This document shows, one piece after another, positions 7,523-16,034 of a stretch of DNA of 64,000 nt (positions are counted from its first letter, which is position 1; the number at the start of each line of letters is the position of its first letter). The notes beneath the pieces were generated by a model that saw nothing but the letters and a program-made list of their open reading frames with translations, did no database searches and was not told the DNA's origin. Source of the DNA: Bacteroidota bacterium (GTDB lineage: Bacteria; Bacteroidota; Bacteroidia; Chitinophagales; Chitinophagaceae); contig JAEZEI010000064.1 of the NCBI GenBank assembly GCA_023417815.1, positions 1 to 64,000 on the forward strand, in the 5' to 3' direction. The translations under genes and the position numbers were made by a program.

Positions 7523-9424
7523 TTATTCCTGGGCCATCTGGCCAACATCTTCAATTATGTCCAGTTCAACGCGAAGATTATCAATTATGAAATCCTGCCG
7601 CTGCGGAGTGTTCTTCCCCATATAATATTCCAGCAATTGCTGAATATGATCACCCTGTTCCATTATAACAGGCTGCCTTCGCATTTCGGGACCTATAAAG
7701 CGTGCAAATTCATCGGGACTGATCTCCCCCAGGCCTTTAAACCGGGTAATCTCGGGTTTTCCCCCTAATTTCCTGATTGCTGCCTGCTTCTCGGTTTCAT
7801 CGTAACAATAGATCGTTTCCTGTTTGTTCCTTACCCGGAATAATGGTGTTTCAAGAATATGAACATGCGCATTCTTTACAAGGTCGGGGAAGAACTGGAG
7901 GAAAAAGGTCATCAGCAATAGCCTTATATGCAGACCATCCACGTCAGCATCAGTGGCAATAACAATATTGTTATAACGCAACCCTTCATATCCATCTTCA
8001 ATATTCAATGCATGCTGAAGTAAATTGAATTCCTCATTTTCATACACGATCTTCTTGGTAAGCCCGAAAGAATTCAGCGGTTTTCCCCTGAGACTGAATA
8101 CAGCCTGGGTGTTCACGTCCCTTGCTTTGGTGATGGACCCGCTTGCGCTATCACCCTCTGTGATGAAAAGGGTGCTCTCTTTCTGTTTTTCGAGGATCTG
8201 TTCCTTATCCTTTCCCGCGGCTTCATCATTAAAATGATATTTGCAATCGCGGAGTTTTTTGTTGTGCAGGTTGGCTTTTTTTGCGCGTTCATTAGCCAGC
8301 TTTTTGATGCCGGCAAGTTCTTTCCGCTCGCGTTCGTTCTGCTCTATCCGTTTTCTTAAGGCCTCTGCGGTAGACGGGTTCCTGTGCAGGAAATTATCGA
8401 GTTCCTTCAAAAGGAAATCGCCGACAAATGCTTTCATGGAAGGTCCGCCCTCGTATACATTAAGCGATCCCAGTTTTGTTTTTGTCTGGCTTTCAAAAAC
8501 GGGTTCCTGCACCCTTACCGAAATTGCGGCGCATATACTTCCCCTTATATCAGAGGCATCGTAATCCTTTTTATAGAATTCCCTTACCGTTCTAATAAAT
8601 CCTTCCCTGAATGCGGCGAGGTGGGTGCCACCCTGGGTGGTGAACTGCCCGTTTACAAAGCTGTAATATTCTTCGCCATAACTGGATTCGTGCGTTATGG
8701 CTACTTCAATATCCTCCCCCTTCAAATGAATAATAGGATACCTGATCTCATCTTCATTGGTTTTACGCTGGAGCAGGTCGAGAAGGCCATTCTTGCTGAC
8801 ATATTTCTTCCCATTAAAATTGATGACCAACCCGGCATTCAGGTAGCAATAATTCCAGAATTGGTTGTCGAGATATTCCTGGACAAAATGGAAATTCTTA
8901 AAAACACTTTCATCTGGAATAAACGATACAAAAGTTCCATTCTCCTCTTTGGTTGACGATTCTTTGAATTCTTTTACCAGCACTCCCCTTTCAAATTCAG
9001 CGGTCTTTTCTTTTCCTTCACGGAAAGCTGTGACCTTAAAATAATTGCTGAGTGCATTTACTGCCTTGGTACCAACACCATTCAAACCAACACTTTTCTG
9101 GAATGCACGGCTGTCATACTTGGCCCCGGTGTTTATCTTACTAACTACATCAACCACTTTTCCTAAGGGAATACCTCTTCCGTAATCTCTGACAGAGATC
9201 GTTTTGCCATCAATTTTCACATCAATGTGCTTACCATAACCCATCGTATGTTCATCGATGCAATTATCGATCACCTCTTTCAGTAAAACATAAATACCAT
9301 CATCGGGACTGCTGCCATCGCCTAGTTTTCCGATATACATTCCCGGCCTTAGCCGGATATGCTCACGCCAGTCAAGGCTTTTTATACTCTCCTCCGTATA
9401 GTCAAATAAATTCTTATCAGCCAT
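7523..9424 (-). CDS. parE: DNA topoisomerase IV subunit B
   Basis: The 633-residue protein is the ATPase subunit of topoisomerase IV. The GHKL ATPase domain has EVIDNCIDE (50-58), DYGRGIP and GLNGVGTKAVNALS. The TOPRIM domain has EGDSASG (about residue 425), LRGKPLN and the metal-binding DADVDG (about 490-497). The length fits ParE rather than a GyrB with an insertion. It is the first gene of the operon parE - DUF1835 - DUF4260 - parC on the minus strand. The 190-base spacer to the divergent SDR gene should hold the promoter; an exact TAnnTTTG match is not present on this side, only the near match TATATTCG. Confidence 0.93.
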   Translation of the reverse strand: MADKNLFDYTEESIKSLDWREHIRLRPGMYIGKLGDGSSPDDGIYVLLKEVIDNCIDEHTMGYGKHIDVKIDGKTISVRDYGRGIPLGKVVDVVSKINTGAKYDSRAFQKSVGLNGVGTKAVNALSNYFKVTAFREGKEKTAEFERGVLVKEFKESSTKEENGTFVSFIPDESVFKNFHFVQEYLDNQFWNYCYLNAGLVINFNGKKYVSKNGLLDLLQRKTNEDEIRYPIIHLKGEDIEVAITHESSYGEEYYSFVNGQFTTQGGTHLAAFREGFIRTVREFYKKDYDASDIRGSICAAISVRVQEPVFESQTKTKLGSLNVYEGGPSMKAFVGDFLLKELDNFLHRNPSTAEALRKRIEQNERERKELAGIKKLANERAKKANLHNKKLRDCKYHFNDEAAGKDKEQILEKQKESTLFITEGDSASGSITKARDVNTQAVFSLRGKPLNSFGLTKKIVYENEEFNLLQHALNIEDGYEGLRYNNIVIATDADVDGLHIRLLLMTFFLQFFPDLVKNAHVHILETPLFRVRNKQETIYCYDETEKQAAIRKLGGKPEITRFKGLGEISPDEFARFIGPEMRRQPVIMEQGDHIQQLLEYYMGKNTPQRQDFIIDNLRVELDIIEDVGQMAQE

Positions 9425-9501
9425 CAGCCGTTCTGGTTTTGGCTGCGAATATACCGGAATGACTGATTTTTACGGGGACAGTATTATTCACAAAGCCGGA
9501 A

Positions 9502-9526
9502 AAATTGTGCGTAATTCACACAATTT
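9502..9526. promoter_or_regulatory. Inverted repeat in the parE/SDR divergent spacer
   Basis: AAATTGTG and CACAATTT form a perfect 8-bp dyad around a 9-base centre. It lies about 80 bases before the parE start and 90 bases before the SDR start, where an operator for either side could sit. No regulator is known, and the A/T-rich arms could arise by chance. Confidence 0.3.
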
Positions 9527-9580
9527 GAATTCAGAATACATTTATGAAGGACACTTTAATATTCATCTGCCTGTTTACCA

Positions 9581-9588
9581 TAGTTTTG
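9581..9588 (+). promoter_or_regulatory. Bacteroidota -7 element for the SDR gene
   Basis: TAGTTTTG is an exact TAnnTTTG match 25 bases before the ATG at 9614. A -33 partner is not evident. Confidence 0.45.
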
Positions 9589-9613
9589 TTCCACCATTTT
9601 AGTAATATATAAT

Positions 9614-10402
9614 ATGAATCTTGATCTTTCCGGCAGAACCGCCGTAGTATGTGGAAGCACCCAGGGGTTAGGCCTGGCCTGTGCAACCGAACTTGCCTTG
9701 CTTGGCTGTAATATCGTGTTGGTAGCACGAAACGAAGAAAAACTAAGAGATGTAATGCTGCAATTGCCGTCAAAAGAGCAACAAAGGCATTCCTATATCA
9801 CTGCTGATTTTTCCGACCCGGAAAATGTGCGCGAAGGCATAAGCAGGTTCATAGCTGCCGGCGGTGAAGCACAGATACTTGTCAATAATACTGGTGGTCC
9901 GGCCGGAGGGCCAATACTGGCTGCAAGGGAGGAAGAATTCCTCCAGGCATTCAACAGTCACCTTATCTGTAATCACATCCTCACTACTGCCCTCGTACCT
10001 TTTATGAAGACTGCTAATTTTGGGAGGATCATCAATATTATTTCCACTTCTGTAAAACAACCCATTGCGGGACTTGGTGTAAGCAATACAATTCGTGCAG
10101 CTGTTGCAAACTGGAGTAAAACCCTTGCGGGTGAATTGGGAAAGTTCGGAATAACCGTCAACAATGTGTTGCCTGGTTTCACCAATACAGTGCGCGCCGA
10201 ATATGTGATCAGGAAAAAAGCGACCGACCAAGGAAAAGAGGAATCGGAAATTTTAAAAGATCTTGTTTCAGAGATACCAGCCGGAAGGATAGGCGAACCC
10301 GCTGAATTCGGTGCTGCCGTGGCTTTTCTTTGTTCTCCGGCTGCTGCATATATAAACGGGATCAATCTTCCCGTAGACGGAGGAAGGACCGCCTGCCTAT
10401 GA
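9614..10402 (+). CDS. SDR family oxidoreductase with atypical active site
   Basis: The 262-residue protein has the Rossmann fold of short-chain dehydrogenases, with the nucleotide-binding GSTQGLG (14-20), VNNTGG near residues 90-95, and the C-terminal LPVDGGRT. Length and overall pattern are close to 3-oxoacyl-ACP reductase FabG. The active site departs from the rule. A catalytic-type Ser (Ser144) is present, but 13 residues later the sequence is SNTIR (157-161) where YxxxK is expected, so both the catalytic Tyr and Lys are replaced. A subgroup of FabG-like SDRs with this SN/NxxR pattern is known, and its reaction is not established. The gene appears monocistronic; BON and SH3 genes follow after 50 bases. 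Confidence 0.85.
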   Translation: MNLDLSGRTAVVCGSTQGLGLACATELALLGCNIVLVARNEEKLRDVMLQLPSKEQQRHSYITADFSDPENVREGISRFIAAGGEAQILVNNTGGPAGGPILAAREEEFLQAFNSHLICNHILTTALVPFMKTANFGRIINIISTSVKQPIAGLGVSNTIRAAVANWSKTLAGELGKFGITVNNVLPGFTNTVRAEYVIRKKATDQGKEESEILKDLVSEIPAGRIGEPAEFGAAVAFLCSPAAAYINGINLPVDGGRTACL

Positions 10403-10453
10403 GTTGCATAATTTTTGCTGAGTAGATTCTTTTAATTTCAAAAAGATCTACGC

Positions 10454-10933
10454 ATGAAACTAAAACGGATTTTTCCACTGGCGGCAATTTTTGCAATGCT
10501 GGTGATGGCAGGATGTGGCCCAAAGGATGCAGATATCCAGGAGAAGATCACCCGCAAATTGAGTGAGAACACTGAAACTTCCGGCGCTTCTGTTTCGGTT
10601 GCCGACCGTGTGGCAACTCTTTCAGGGGAAGTATCTACAGAGAATGGTAAAAATGAAGCAGCCAGCATCGCCAATGGGGTTAAGGGAGTGAAGTCTGTGA
10701 TCAATAATATTACCGTAAAACAGGAATCCGCACCGGTGGTAATAGCCGGGGATGATGCGCTTTCAACTTCGGTCAGGGATGCTACAAAAGACCATCCGGG
10801 CGTTACAGCAACGGTTTCGGATGGAGTGATCACTTTAACAGGAGATATAGACCGGGCATCATTACCCATTCTTATGCAGAAGCTGAATTCACTACAGCCC
10901 AAAAAAATCGAAAACAAATTAAATATTAAATAG
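10454..10933 (+). CDS. BON-domain lipoprotein
   Basis: The 159-residue protein begins with a signal peptide and lipobox (AMLVMAGCGP, Cys at about residue 22), so it is lipid-anchored. Two BON domains follow. The first spans about 27-95 with VSVADRVATLSGEVSTENGK and GVKSVINNITV. The second spans about 100-158 with ATVSDGVITLTGDIDRAS and LQPKKIENKLNIK. BON domains are thought to bind membranes or phospholipids and occur in OsmY and DolP. The next gene starts 2 bases after the stop, so the two are in one operon and probably share a role in the cell envelope. Confidence 0.88.
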   Translation: MKLKRIFPLAAIFAMLVMAGCGPKDADIQEKITRKLSENTETSGASVSVADRVATLSGEVSTENGKNEAASIANGVKGVKSVINNITVKQESAPVVIAGDDALSTSVRDATKDHPGVTATVSDGVITLTGDIDRASLPILMQKLNSLQPKKIENKLNIK

Positions 10934-10935
10934 CC

Positions 10936-11361
10936 ATGGCACTCCAGGAAAAATATAAACCATTAATAGATCTGGCATCTCAAAATGACATTACCGATCT
11001 GCAGGTTCGTGAACAGAATGGTGTTCTTTATATCGACGGAACTGCTCCGAACGCAGATGTAAAGAACAGGATGTGGGATACCTATGGCCAGATCGACCCT
11101 GATTTCAGGGGCGGCGACCTTGTTATGAATATTAAAACCGGTATCGGTGCAAATATTACCAAAGTTAAAGTTACCACGCAGTCAAGTAACCTGAACATTC
11201 GTAAAGGTCCTGGTACGGATCAACCCATTGTAGGCAAGGCCGCGCACAATGAGGTGATCGATCTGATCAGCAGGGCAAACGATCAATGGTGGCTGGTGAG
11301 AACAGATGACGGTGAAGAAGGATACGCCTACGCGCAATATCTTACTCCTGTAGAGGGGTAA
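10936..11361 (+). CDS. SH3-domain protein with BON-like N-terminus
   Basis: The 141-residue protein lacks a signal peptide. Residues 1-75 look like a BON domain (LQVREQNGVLYIDGTAPNA). Residues 80-138 form a bacterial SH3 domain, recognisable by SNLNIRKGPGTDQPIVGKA, the WWLVRTDDGEEGYAYAQYL end and the spacing between them. Bacterial SH3 domains often bind peptidoglycan or peptides, which would normally place them outside the cytoplasm, so the missing signal is odd. LysM plus BON proteins such as YgaU are also leaderless and bind potassium, so a cytoplasmic role is possible. The gene ends 13 bases before a strong terminator. Confidence 0.82.
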   Translation: MALQEKYKPLIDLASQNDITDLQVREQNGVLYIDGTAPNADVKNRMWDTYGQIDPDFRGGDLVMNIKTGIGANITKVKVTTQSSNLNIRKGPGTDQPIVGKAAHNEVIDLISRANDQWWLVRTDDGEEGYAYAQYLTPVEG

Positions 11362-11374
11362 TACAAACACAATG

Positions 11375-11402
11375 CTGCCGGACAATCTCCGGCAGTTTTT
11401 TT
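11375..11402 (+). terminator. Rho-independent terminator
   Basis: A 7-bp stem, CTGCCGG / CCGGCAG, with a 7-nt loop is followed by seven Ts. It ends the BON-SH3 operon. The T-run overlaps the stop codon of the convergent hutG-like gene. Confidence 0.9.
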
Positions 11403-12453
11403 AATTCTGAAGGTGGGCTTTTATGAAGTCGGTGACGAGATAACTGATCAGTTTGCCGGTGCTTTCTTCCTTCGATCCGTCTGCCAGTTGGCAGGCTCCT
11501 TCACAGATGTGGAAGTAGGCGACCCTTGCATCCGTAGCAACGAAGTTTATATACTGTCTTGCCTGGATGACCGTGATCCCGCTCGGGGTCTTTGCGCTGC
11601 TAAGAACATTTTCTACCGTATCCAGGTCAAGTTCAACACCGGTATAATTATCTTCTGTGAATCCAGTGGAATGTGCGATAGCCTGGATGAAATTCAGTTT
11701 TTCATGAATGAAAATATCCTCGTACGATGAATACCGTATGAAAAGATTTTCCCGGAGGTCATTCAAAACATTTTGCGGAAGGTAATTTTCCTGTAAACCT
11801 ATGATATAATATTTCCCAAGGAAACCATCGTTTTCAGCATACCTGAAAGCATTTCCGCTATGCCTGCCTTCCATAGGTTTATAATCAGAATGGCAGTCGA
11901 GGTTAATACAGTTTATTTGGGCCAGTGGTGTCTTCCCTGCTTTATGCAACCCTTTGGCAACACCTTTTATTAACGGATAGGCATTATTATGTCCTCCACC
12001 AATTACAATGGGAATTTTTCCTGCTGTTGCGATTTCTTTAATGATCTTCTCAACTTCTTCATCAATAAGATTAACAGCGTGCCTATAGGCATCTATAAGT
12101 TCATCAGGGGTGTACGCATTATTCTCAATAAGGTACTTGAGGTCGCCAAAATCGAAATGACCCAGCAAGAGGCATGATTCTGCCGGAAAGAAATCGTTGG
12201 ATTGCGTATTCAGAAAGGCATTCAGGAAAGGAAGCCAGTTAGTGTCGGCTCCTCCGTTGCCATGATTAGCTTTCACTCCTATATCTTCAGGAATACCTAT
12301 CAATACGTATTTCGCTGAATTTCTTGAAAGCATTTCAGGCCATTCATCTTCCTTTTTTAAATGCTGTATACGTTCTCCTACCCTTGTTTCGAATTTTCTT
12401 ACGTGGGTAAGGGAAAGAATATCTGATTTACTGTAAAACCGAAAATGCTTCAT
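11401..12453 (-). CDS. Arginase-fold hydrolase, probable formimidoylglutamase
   Basis: The start is set at the ATG at 12453 (MKHFRFYSKSDIL), which follows the VTT gene stop by 19 bases; longer starts would overlap that gene. The 350-residue product has all six manganese ligands of the ureohydrolase fold: His155 in GGGHNN, Asp186, His188 and Asp190 in NLDCHSD, and Asp276 and Asp278 in ELDLDTVE. The motif HGNGGAD (64-70) and the SGNAFRYA loop (199-206) are closer to formimidoylglutamase than to arginase. The rest of the histidine pathway is in this window, so HutG is the best guess: formiminoglutamate to glutamate and formamide. Agmatinase or an amidinohydrolase with another substrate remains possible. 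Confidence 0.8.
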   Translation of the reverse strand: MKHFRFYSKSDILSLTHVRKFETRVGERIQHLKKEDEWPEMLSRNSAKYVLIGIPEDIGVKANHGNGGADTNWLPFLNAFLNTQSNDFFPAESCLLLGHFDFGDLKYLIENNAYTPDELIDAYRHAVNLIDEEVEKIIKEIATAGKIPIVIGGGHNNAYPLIKGVAKGLHKAGKTPLAQINCINLDCHSDYKPMEGRHSGNAFRYAENDGFLGKYYIIGLQENYLPQNVLNDLRENLFIRYSSYEDIFIHEKLNFIQAIAHSTGFTEDNYTGVELDLDTVENVLSSAKTPSGITVIQARQYINFVATDARVAYFHICEGACQLADGSKEESTGKLISYLVTDFIKAHLQN

Positions 12454-12472
12454 TAAAGCAAGGTAAGTAAAA

Positions 12473-13024
12473 CTATCTTTTGTTATTCTGCACATTCCGC
12501 ACGGCGATGAACAACAGGACCAGGGCAAGGATGCCTAAAATATAACCCGCTAAAGGTGTCCGTAGTATCCCGTACATAGCAAATGCTTCGAGGATAATCG
12601 CAGGGATCTTTCCCAGGCTGCTTGCTAATACAAAAAGAGAAACTGGTATACTCCCGGCAGCGGCAGCAAGTGTAATTAGACCTGAAGGAACGAAGGGAAT
12701 AAGCCTTAGATAAATGACCAGCCTGAAGGCCTGGCCTCTTTCGGCATCAACTAATTTTTTAAGCCTTGGATAGGACTTCAATCGCTTTGATATGGGTTCC
12801 TTCAATCCCTTCCTGTAAATTAAAAATGCAATCCAGGCTCCCAGAGCCTCTCCTGCAAACGAGATGAGGGTGCCATTAATAAAACCGAAAAATCCAATAT
12901 TGGCAGCGGTAAGGAAATAGCTTGGAAGGATCCCGGAAATAGCAATGAATATTCCCAGGGAAATACTTAGCAAGACTGATACTGCCGGGTTGGCTTCAAA
13001 AAGTTGCTTTATTGTTTCTTCCAA
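12473..13024 (-). CDS. VTT-domain (TVP38/TMEM64, DedA-like) membrane protein
   Basis: The 183-residue protein has five or six membrane helices and the two sequence marks of the VTT/SNARE-associated fold: an early GEALGAWIAFLIYRKG and a later LRLIPFVPSGLITLAAAAGS followed by SSLGKIPAII. DedA and TVP38 proteins act as lipid scramblases or transporters in the inner membrane, for example for undecaprenyl phosphate or phosphatidylethanolamine. The exact substrate here cannot be told. It stands between a secreted hypothetical gene (3 bases upstream) and the probable hutG (19 bases downstream), so it is likely cotranscribed with both. Confidence 0.85.
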   Translation of the reverse strand: MEETIKQLFEANPAVSVLLSISLGIFIAISGILPSYFLTAANIGFFGFINGTLISFAGEALGAWIAFLIYRKGLKEPISKRLKSYPRLKKLVDAERGQAFRLVIYLRLIPFVPSGLITLAAAAGSIPVSLFVLASSLGKIPAIILEAFAMYGILRTPLAGYILGILALVLLFIAVRNVQNNKR

Positions 13025-13026
13025 TG

Positions 13027-13593
13027 CTAATACCGCTCTGTGTCTTCTTTGCGGCTATGCAAATTAAGCTGAACATCCCAGCTTTCGATCCCTGTATTTA
13101 TGATCTCGATCTCTGCATAAAAATTCCTGTAAGCAGGTTCTTCGGAATCGAGCCTGAAAAGTGAGGATGTAAAATTAAGCGAAGGGTCAGGGTCAATTAT
13201 CTTCCCGGAGAAGCCAGCAGCTCCGGAAGGAAATTGTATCCTGGTCTTTCCCAGGTACCTGCATGCATTCTTATATACTTTCACTGCATTTTCAAATCCT
13301 TCCCCTGAAAATAAAACAGATTGCCAGCTTGCAGTAGTGTCTTCCACGGAGTTAAACCGGTAAATAACATTTTGCAAAGATCCTGGAAGCGAGACTGAAG
13401 AACGGTATACGCTCCTATGCTCATCGGCAGGAAGTGCTTCGGCCTGGATCCTCCAGTAATTATTTGAAAAATCCTGGACCACGCGTGCTACACCTGAAGT
13501 AAAGTCATTGGAAGAAGTGCCTGTTCTTAATACCTGTGCATTACATAGGTTTATGCATAAAAAGAACGATAAGAAGGGTAATAAATTCTTCAT
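13027..13593 (-). CDS. Secreted hypothetical protein
   Basis: The start at 13593 gives MKNLLPFLSFFLCINLCNAQ, a clean signal peptide with cleavage after NAQ. The open frame continues 59 codons upstream, but those residues have no signal and no family look. The mature protein is about 168 residues. It has alternating strands and the motifs VARVVQDFSNNYWRIQAEA and GKTRIQFPSGAAGFSGKI, and it includes one Cys. I do not recognise a family. The gene ends 2 bases before the VTT gene start, so they share a transcript. Confidence 0.75.
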   Translation of the reverse strand: MKNLLPFLSFFLCINLCNAQVLRTGTSSNDFTSGVARVVQDFSNNYWRIQAEALPADEHRSVYRSSVSLPGSLQNVIYRFNSVEDTTASWQSVLFSGEGFENAVKVYKNACRYLGKTRIQFPSGAAGFSGKIIDPDPSLNFTSSLFRLDSEEPAYRNFYAEIEIINTGIESWDVQLNLHSRKEDTERY

Positions 13594-13681
13594 AGCAACC
13601 GGATTTATGATTGCAATATAGAAAAACTTATCATCTTCTGCCAGCGTGAAATCACTGGAACTTCCATTCGGGAAATTACGG

Positions 13682-14188
13682 TCAGGCTCGAGCCTCCACC
13701 CTGAAAGCCAGGCTGAAGTAATTGAACTTGTCGGCATCCAGCCCGTTAATGAATTTCCATTCCTGGCCATTCACAACAGGAGGTCGGCTTGCAATTCCAA
13801 CTGTTTCACCTATGCCGATCAATGCATCCTGCGCCTCGATCCTGAAGCCGTAACACTGGCCGCGTTCAAGGTGAACTCCATGCATTGGGAAGGATATCCA
13901 GCTTTCGGTATCATTATAATCAAGTTCTACGGATGAAGAATCGAGAGCCGGCCCCCAGTTACCTCTACCCGGGTCAACAGGATGAATAGACAAGATCACT
14001 TTACCTGGATCAGTCACGATCTCTGAAAAGAGTTCGATCGCAGTCAGGTCTCCTTCGCGATCAGGTATAAATGTCTGTCCACGGACGATATTAGATTCGC
14101 GACCAGGGTAATGTCCTACCCAGCCTGTCGAATTATGAAAAGGTTGCTCGGCCAGCGAGGTGTTTCTCATGTTTGAATGCATTTGCAT
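13682..14188 (-). CDS. Conserved hypothetical protein, probable beta-sandwich
   Basis: The 168-residue protein has no signal peptide. It contains NSTGWVGHYPGRESNIVRG, EWKFINGLDADKFNYFSLAF and a middle part rich in short strands (ELDYNDTESWISFPMHGVHL, GQCYGFRIEAQDALIGIGE). The pattern suggests a jelly-roll or carbohydrate-binding-like beta-sandwich, and similar standalone proteins occur in other Bacteroidota, but the function is unknown to me. It is divergent from the molybdenum-module operon (14300) with a 111-base spacer, and the secreted hypothetical gene follows 88 bases downstream. I keep the first ATG at 14188, although a later Met (codon 7) is also possible. Confidence 0.7.
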   Translation of the reverse strand: MQMHSNMRNTSLAEQPFHNSTGWVGHYPGRESNIVRGQTFIPDREGDLTAIELFSEIVTDPGKVILSIHPVDPGRGNWGPALDSSSVELDYNDTESWISFPMHGVHLERGQCYGFRIEAQDALIGIGETVGIASRPPVVNGQEWKFINGLDADKFNYFSLAFRVEARA

Positions 14189-14299
14189 AGGTTGTTTTTT
14201 AATTTAGGTGAGGGATCAAAGCAGGCTTCAACCAAAATACATACCGCGAAACAACGGTTTAAGAATTTTAATTCACTTTTACCATTAAACTCTTCAGTG

Positions 14300-15712
14300 A
14301 TGGAAGTAACAGGGGTTATAATGTGTGGTGGAAAAAGTACCAGGATGGGCCGTGATAAGAGCCTGCTAATTTACCATGGAAGATCGCAGCGGCTTCATTT
14401 GAAAGATCTTCTTTCTCCTTTCTGCACAGAAATATTTTTCTCCCTGAACCCGGACCAGACTGACGATCCCGCTATGGTGATTACGGATTTGCCGGAATTC
14501 GTTAACCTGGGGCCTGCAACAGGATTCCTTTCCGCCTTTAGCAAACTGCCAGGCAAGAATATTCTATTTGTGGGTTGTGATTATCCATTTATCACAAGCA
14601 ATGAATTGAAAAGGTTCTTTGAATTCTCGATAGAAACAGGCTTATCAGCGTTTTTTAATCCCGGAGGATTTTACGAACCCTTATTGAGTTTTGTTCCACA
14701 TTCCTGCAGAGATAAGTTTATACAACAACTAAGGCTTACTGGGTCGAGCCAGGAGGCCCTGAAGGCCTGCAATGCATTCAGGTATCTTCCGGAAGATCTT
14801 TCGACCATGCAAAGTGTGGATGATCTGGCTACCTTTATGTCAATAAGCAATATGAATCCAGGTGAAAAGCAATTCAGGATCGTAAGGGCAGGACTACAGG
14901 GACAACCTGATTCCGAAGATATAGTTGCTGTGGAAGAACCTCTCCAGATCAATATTATCACCAAACATGATGACGAGCGAATAGTTAAACCTCTCGCCGT
15001 AACCATGCGTACTCCAGGTAATGATGCAGACCTCGCGCGCGGTTTCCTGATCACTGAAGGAATAATAAGTTCCAATGCAACGATTCTCGTCAGTCACACC
15101 CCCGGAAGTCACGAAATAACGATGGAATGTACAAATGAATCGCCCGTACTTACAAATGTTGAGCGTAATTTCTATGCAACTTCCAGTTGCGGTGTTTGTG
15201 GAAAAAGTTCGGTGAGCAAGATCAAAACGAATTGTCCTTCAATCACTAGCACCAAGGTCGTTGATGGCAACATACTTCATCGCCTGCCCGGGATCCTGCG
15301 CGAAAACCAGGGAAACTTCAGGAGAACGGGTGGCGTGCATGCCTGTGCTCTTTTCAGCGAAGCAGGAGAATTTCTTTTGTTGAGGGAAGATGTAGGAAGG
15401 CACAATGCAATGGACAAACTTGCGGGAGCCCTTGCGGGAATGAATAAATTACCTGCAGATTGTTGTATCTTGTTGCTCAGTGGAAGGGCAGGATTTGAAA
15501 TGATACAAAAGGCTGCAATGTGTGGAATATCCATCATCGCATCCATTGGAGCACCAACCAGCCTGGCAATTGAAACAGCCGACGAATGTAATATCACCTT
15601 GATAGGATTTCTGAGAGAGACTGGTTTTAATATCTACACCCATCCATACCGAATACAAACTGCTTATGAAGATCAGGATCAAAGGCAACTCAGTGCGGAT
15701 GAGGCTGAATAA
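14300..15712 (+). CDS. MobA-FdhD fusion protein (Mo-cofactor guanylyltransferase / FDH sulfurtransferase)
   Basis: The start at 14300 gives MEVTGVIMCGGKSTRMGRDK, the GTP-binding N-terminus of MobA; upstream codons are not family-like. Residues 1-185 form the MobA domain, with VGCDYPF (91-97) as the metal-binding Asp region. MobA links GMP to molybdopterin to make the bis-MGD cofactor. Residues 190-470 form FdhD, the sulfurtransferase that passes sulfur from IscS to the Mo of formate dehydrogenase. Its CxxC (Cys297-Cys300 in SSCGVCGKSS) and GGVHACALF, REDVGRHNAMDK and SGRAGFEM motifs are all present. The two domains are normally separate proteins. The fusion lies directly upstream of its likely client, the YdeP/FdhF-type enzyme, with only a small gene between. 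Confidence 0.9.
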   Translation: MEVTGVIMCGGKSTRMGRDKSLLIYHGRSQRLHLKDLLSPFCTEIFFSLNPDQTDDPAMVITDLPEFVNLGPATGFLSAFSKLPGKNILFVGCDYPFITSNELKRFFEFSIETGLSAFFNPGGFYEPLLSFVPHSCRDKFIQQLRLTGSSQEALKACNAFRYLPEDLSTMQSVDDLATFMSISNMNPGEKQFRIVRAGLQGQPDSEDIVAVEEPLQINIITKHDDERIVKPLAVTMRTPGNDADLARGFLITEGIISSNATILVSHTPGSHEITMECTNESPVLTNVERNFYATSSCGVCGKSSVSKIKTNCPSITSTKVVDGNILHRLPGILRENQGNFRRTGGVHACALFSEAGEFLLLREDVGRHNAMDKLAGALAGMNKLPADCCILLLSGRAGFEMIQKAAMCGISIIASIGAPTSLAIETADECNITLIGFLRETGFNIYTHPYRIQTAYEDQDQRQLSADEAE

Positions 15713-16034
15713 ATCTGAGGTTGCCAGACTAACTACAACAGGTTATGTTGAAGAACATACTGCTTTTGGAGAAGCTAAATTTACCTATGCACTCCGGAGC
15801 GTAATGGACGGAGATGCCCTTACAGCCTCATTTGAAAAAAACCAGATCACCATGTTTGTTCCACAAACACTTATAAGGGACTGGTCCACCAACGACGTTG
15901 TAGGTTTTAGCGCTACTATGCCACTGAACGAACACGAGAGTCTCGCTCTTCTTCTCGAGAAAGATTTCCAGTGCCTGGATAAGATAGAAGAGGATCATTA
16001 TGATAAATATGAGAATCCAAACAAGCACTGTTAG
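15666..16034 (+). CDS. Small conserved protein of the formate-dehydrogenase-like operon (DUF7009-like)
   Basis: The 122-residue protein begins MKIRIKGNSVRMRLNKSEV and continues with a short beta-rich region and an acidic C-terminal helix (CLDKIEEDHYDKYENPNKHC). I recall similar proteins encoded next to fdhD in other Bacteroidota, where they are listed as DUF7009; this match is from memory of the pattern. Its ATG lies 47 bases inside the FdhD frame, and the first residues match the family, so the overlap seems real. Its stop shares one base with the GTG start of the next gene. A role in assembling or stabilising the molybdoenzyme is an inference from position only. Confidence 0.8.
   Translation: MKIRIKGNSVRMRLNKSEVARLTTTGYVEEHTAFGEAKFTYALRSVMDGDALTASFEKNQITMFVPQTLIRDWSTNDVVGFSATMPLNEHESLALLLEKDFQCLDKIEEDHYDKYENPNKHC

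Noticed and set aside
8384..8956. Plus-strand frame of 190 codons inside parE
   Set aside because: It is fully antisense to the conserved TOPRIM and transducer parts of ParE and has no family features.
10438..10917. Minus-strand frame of 159 codons opposite the BON-domain gene
   Set aside because: It is the same length as the real gene in the opposite strand, has no family features, and the plus strand has a clear lipobox and two BON domains.
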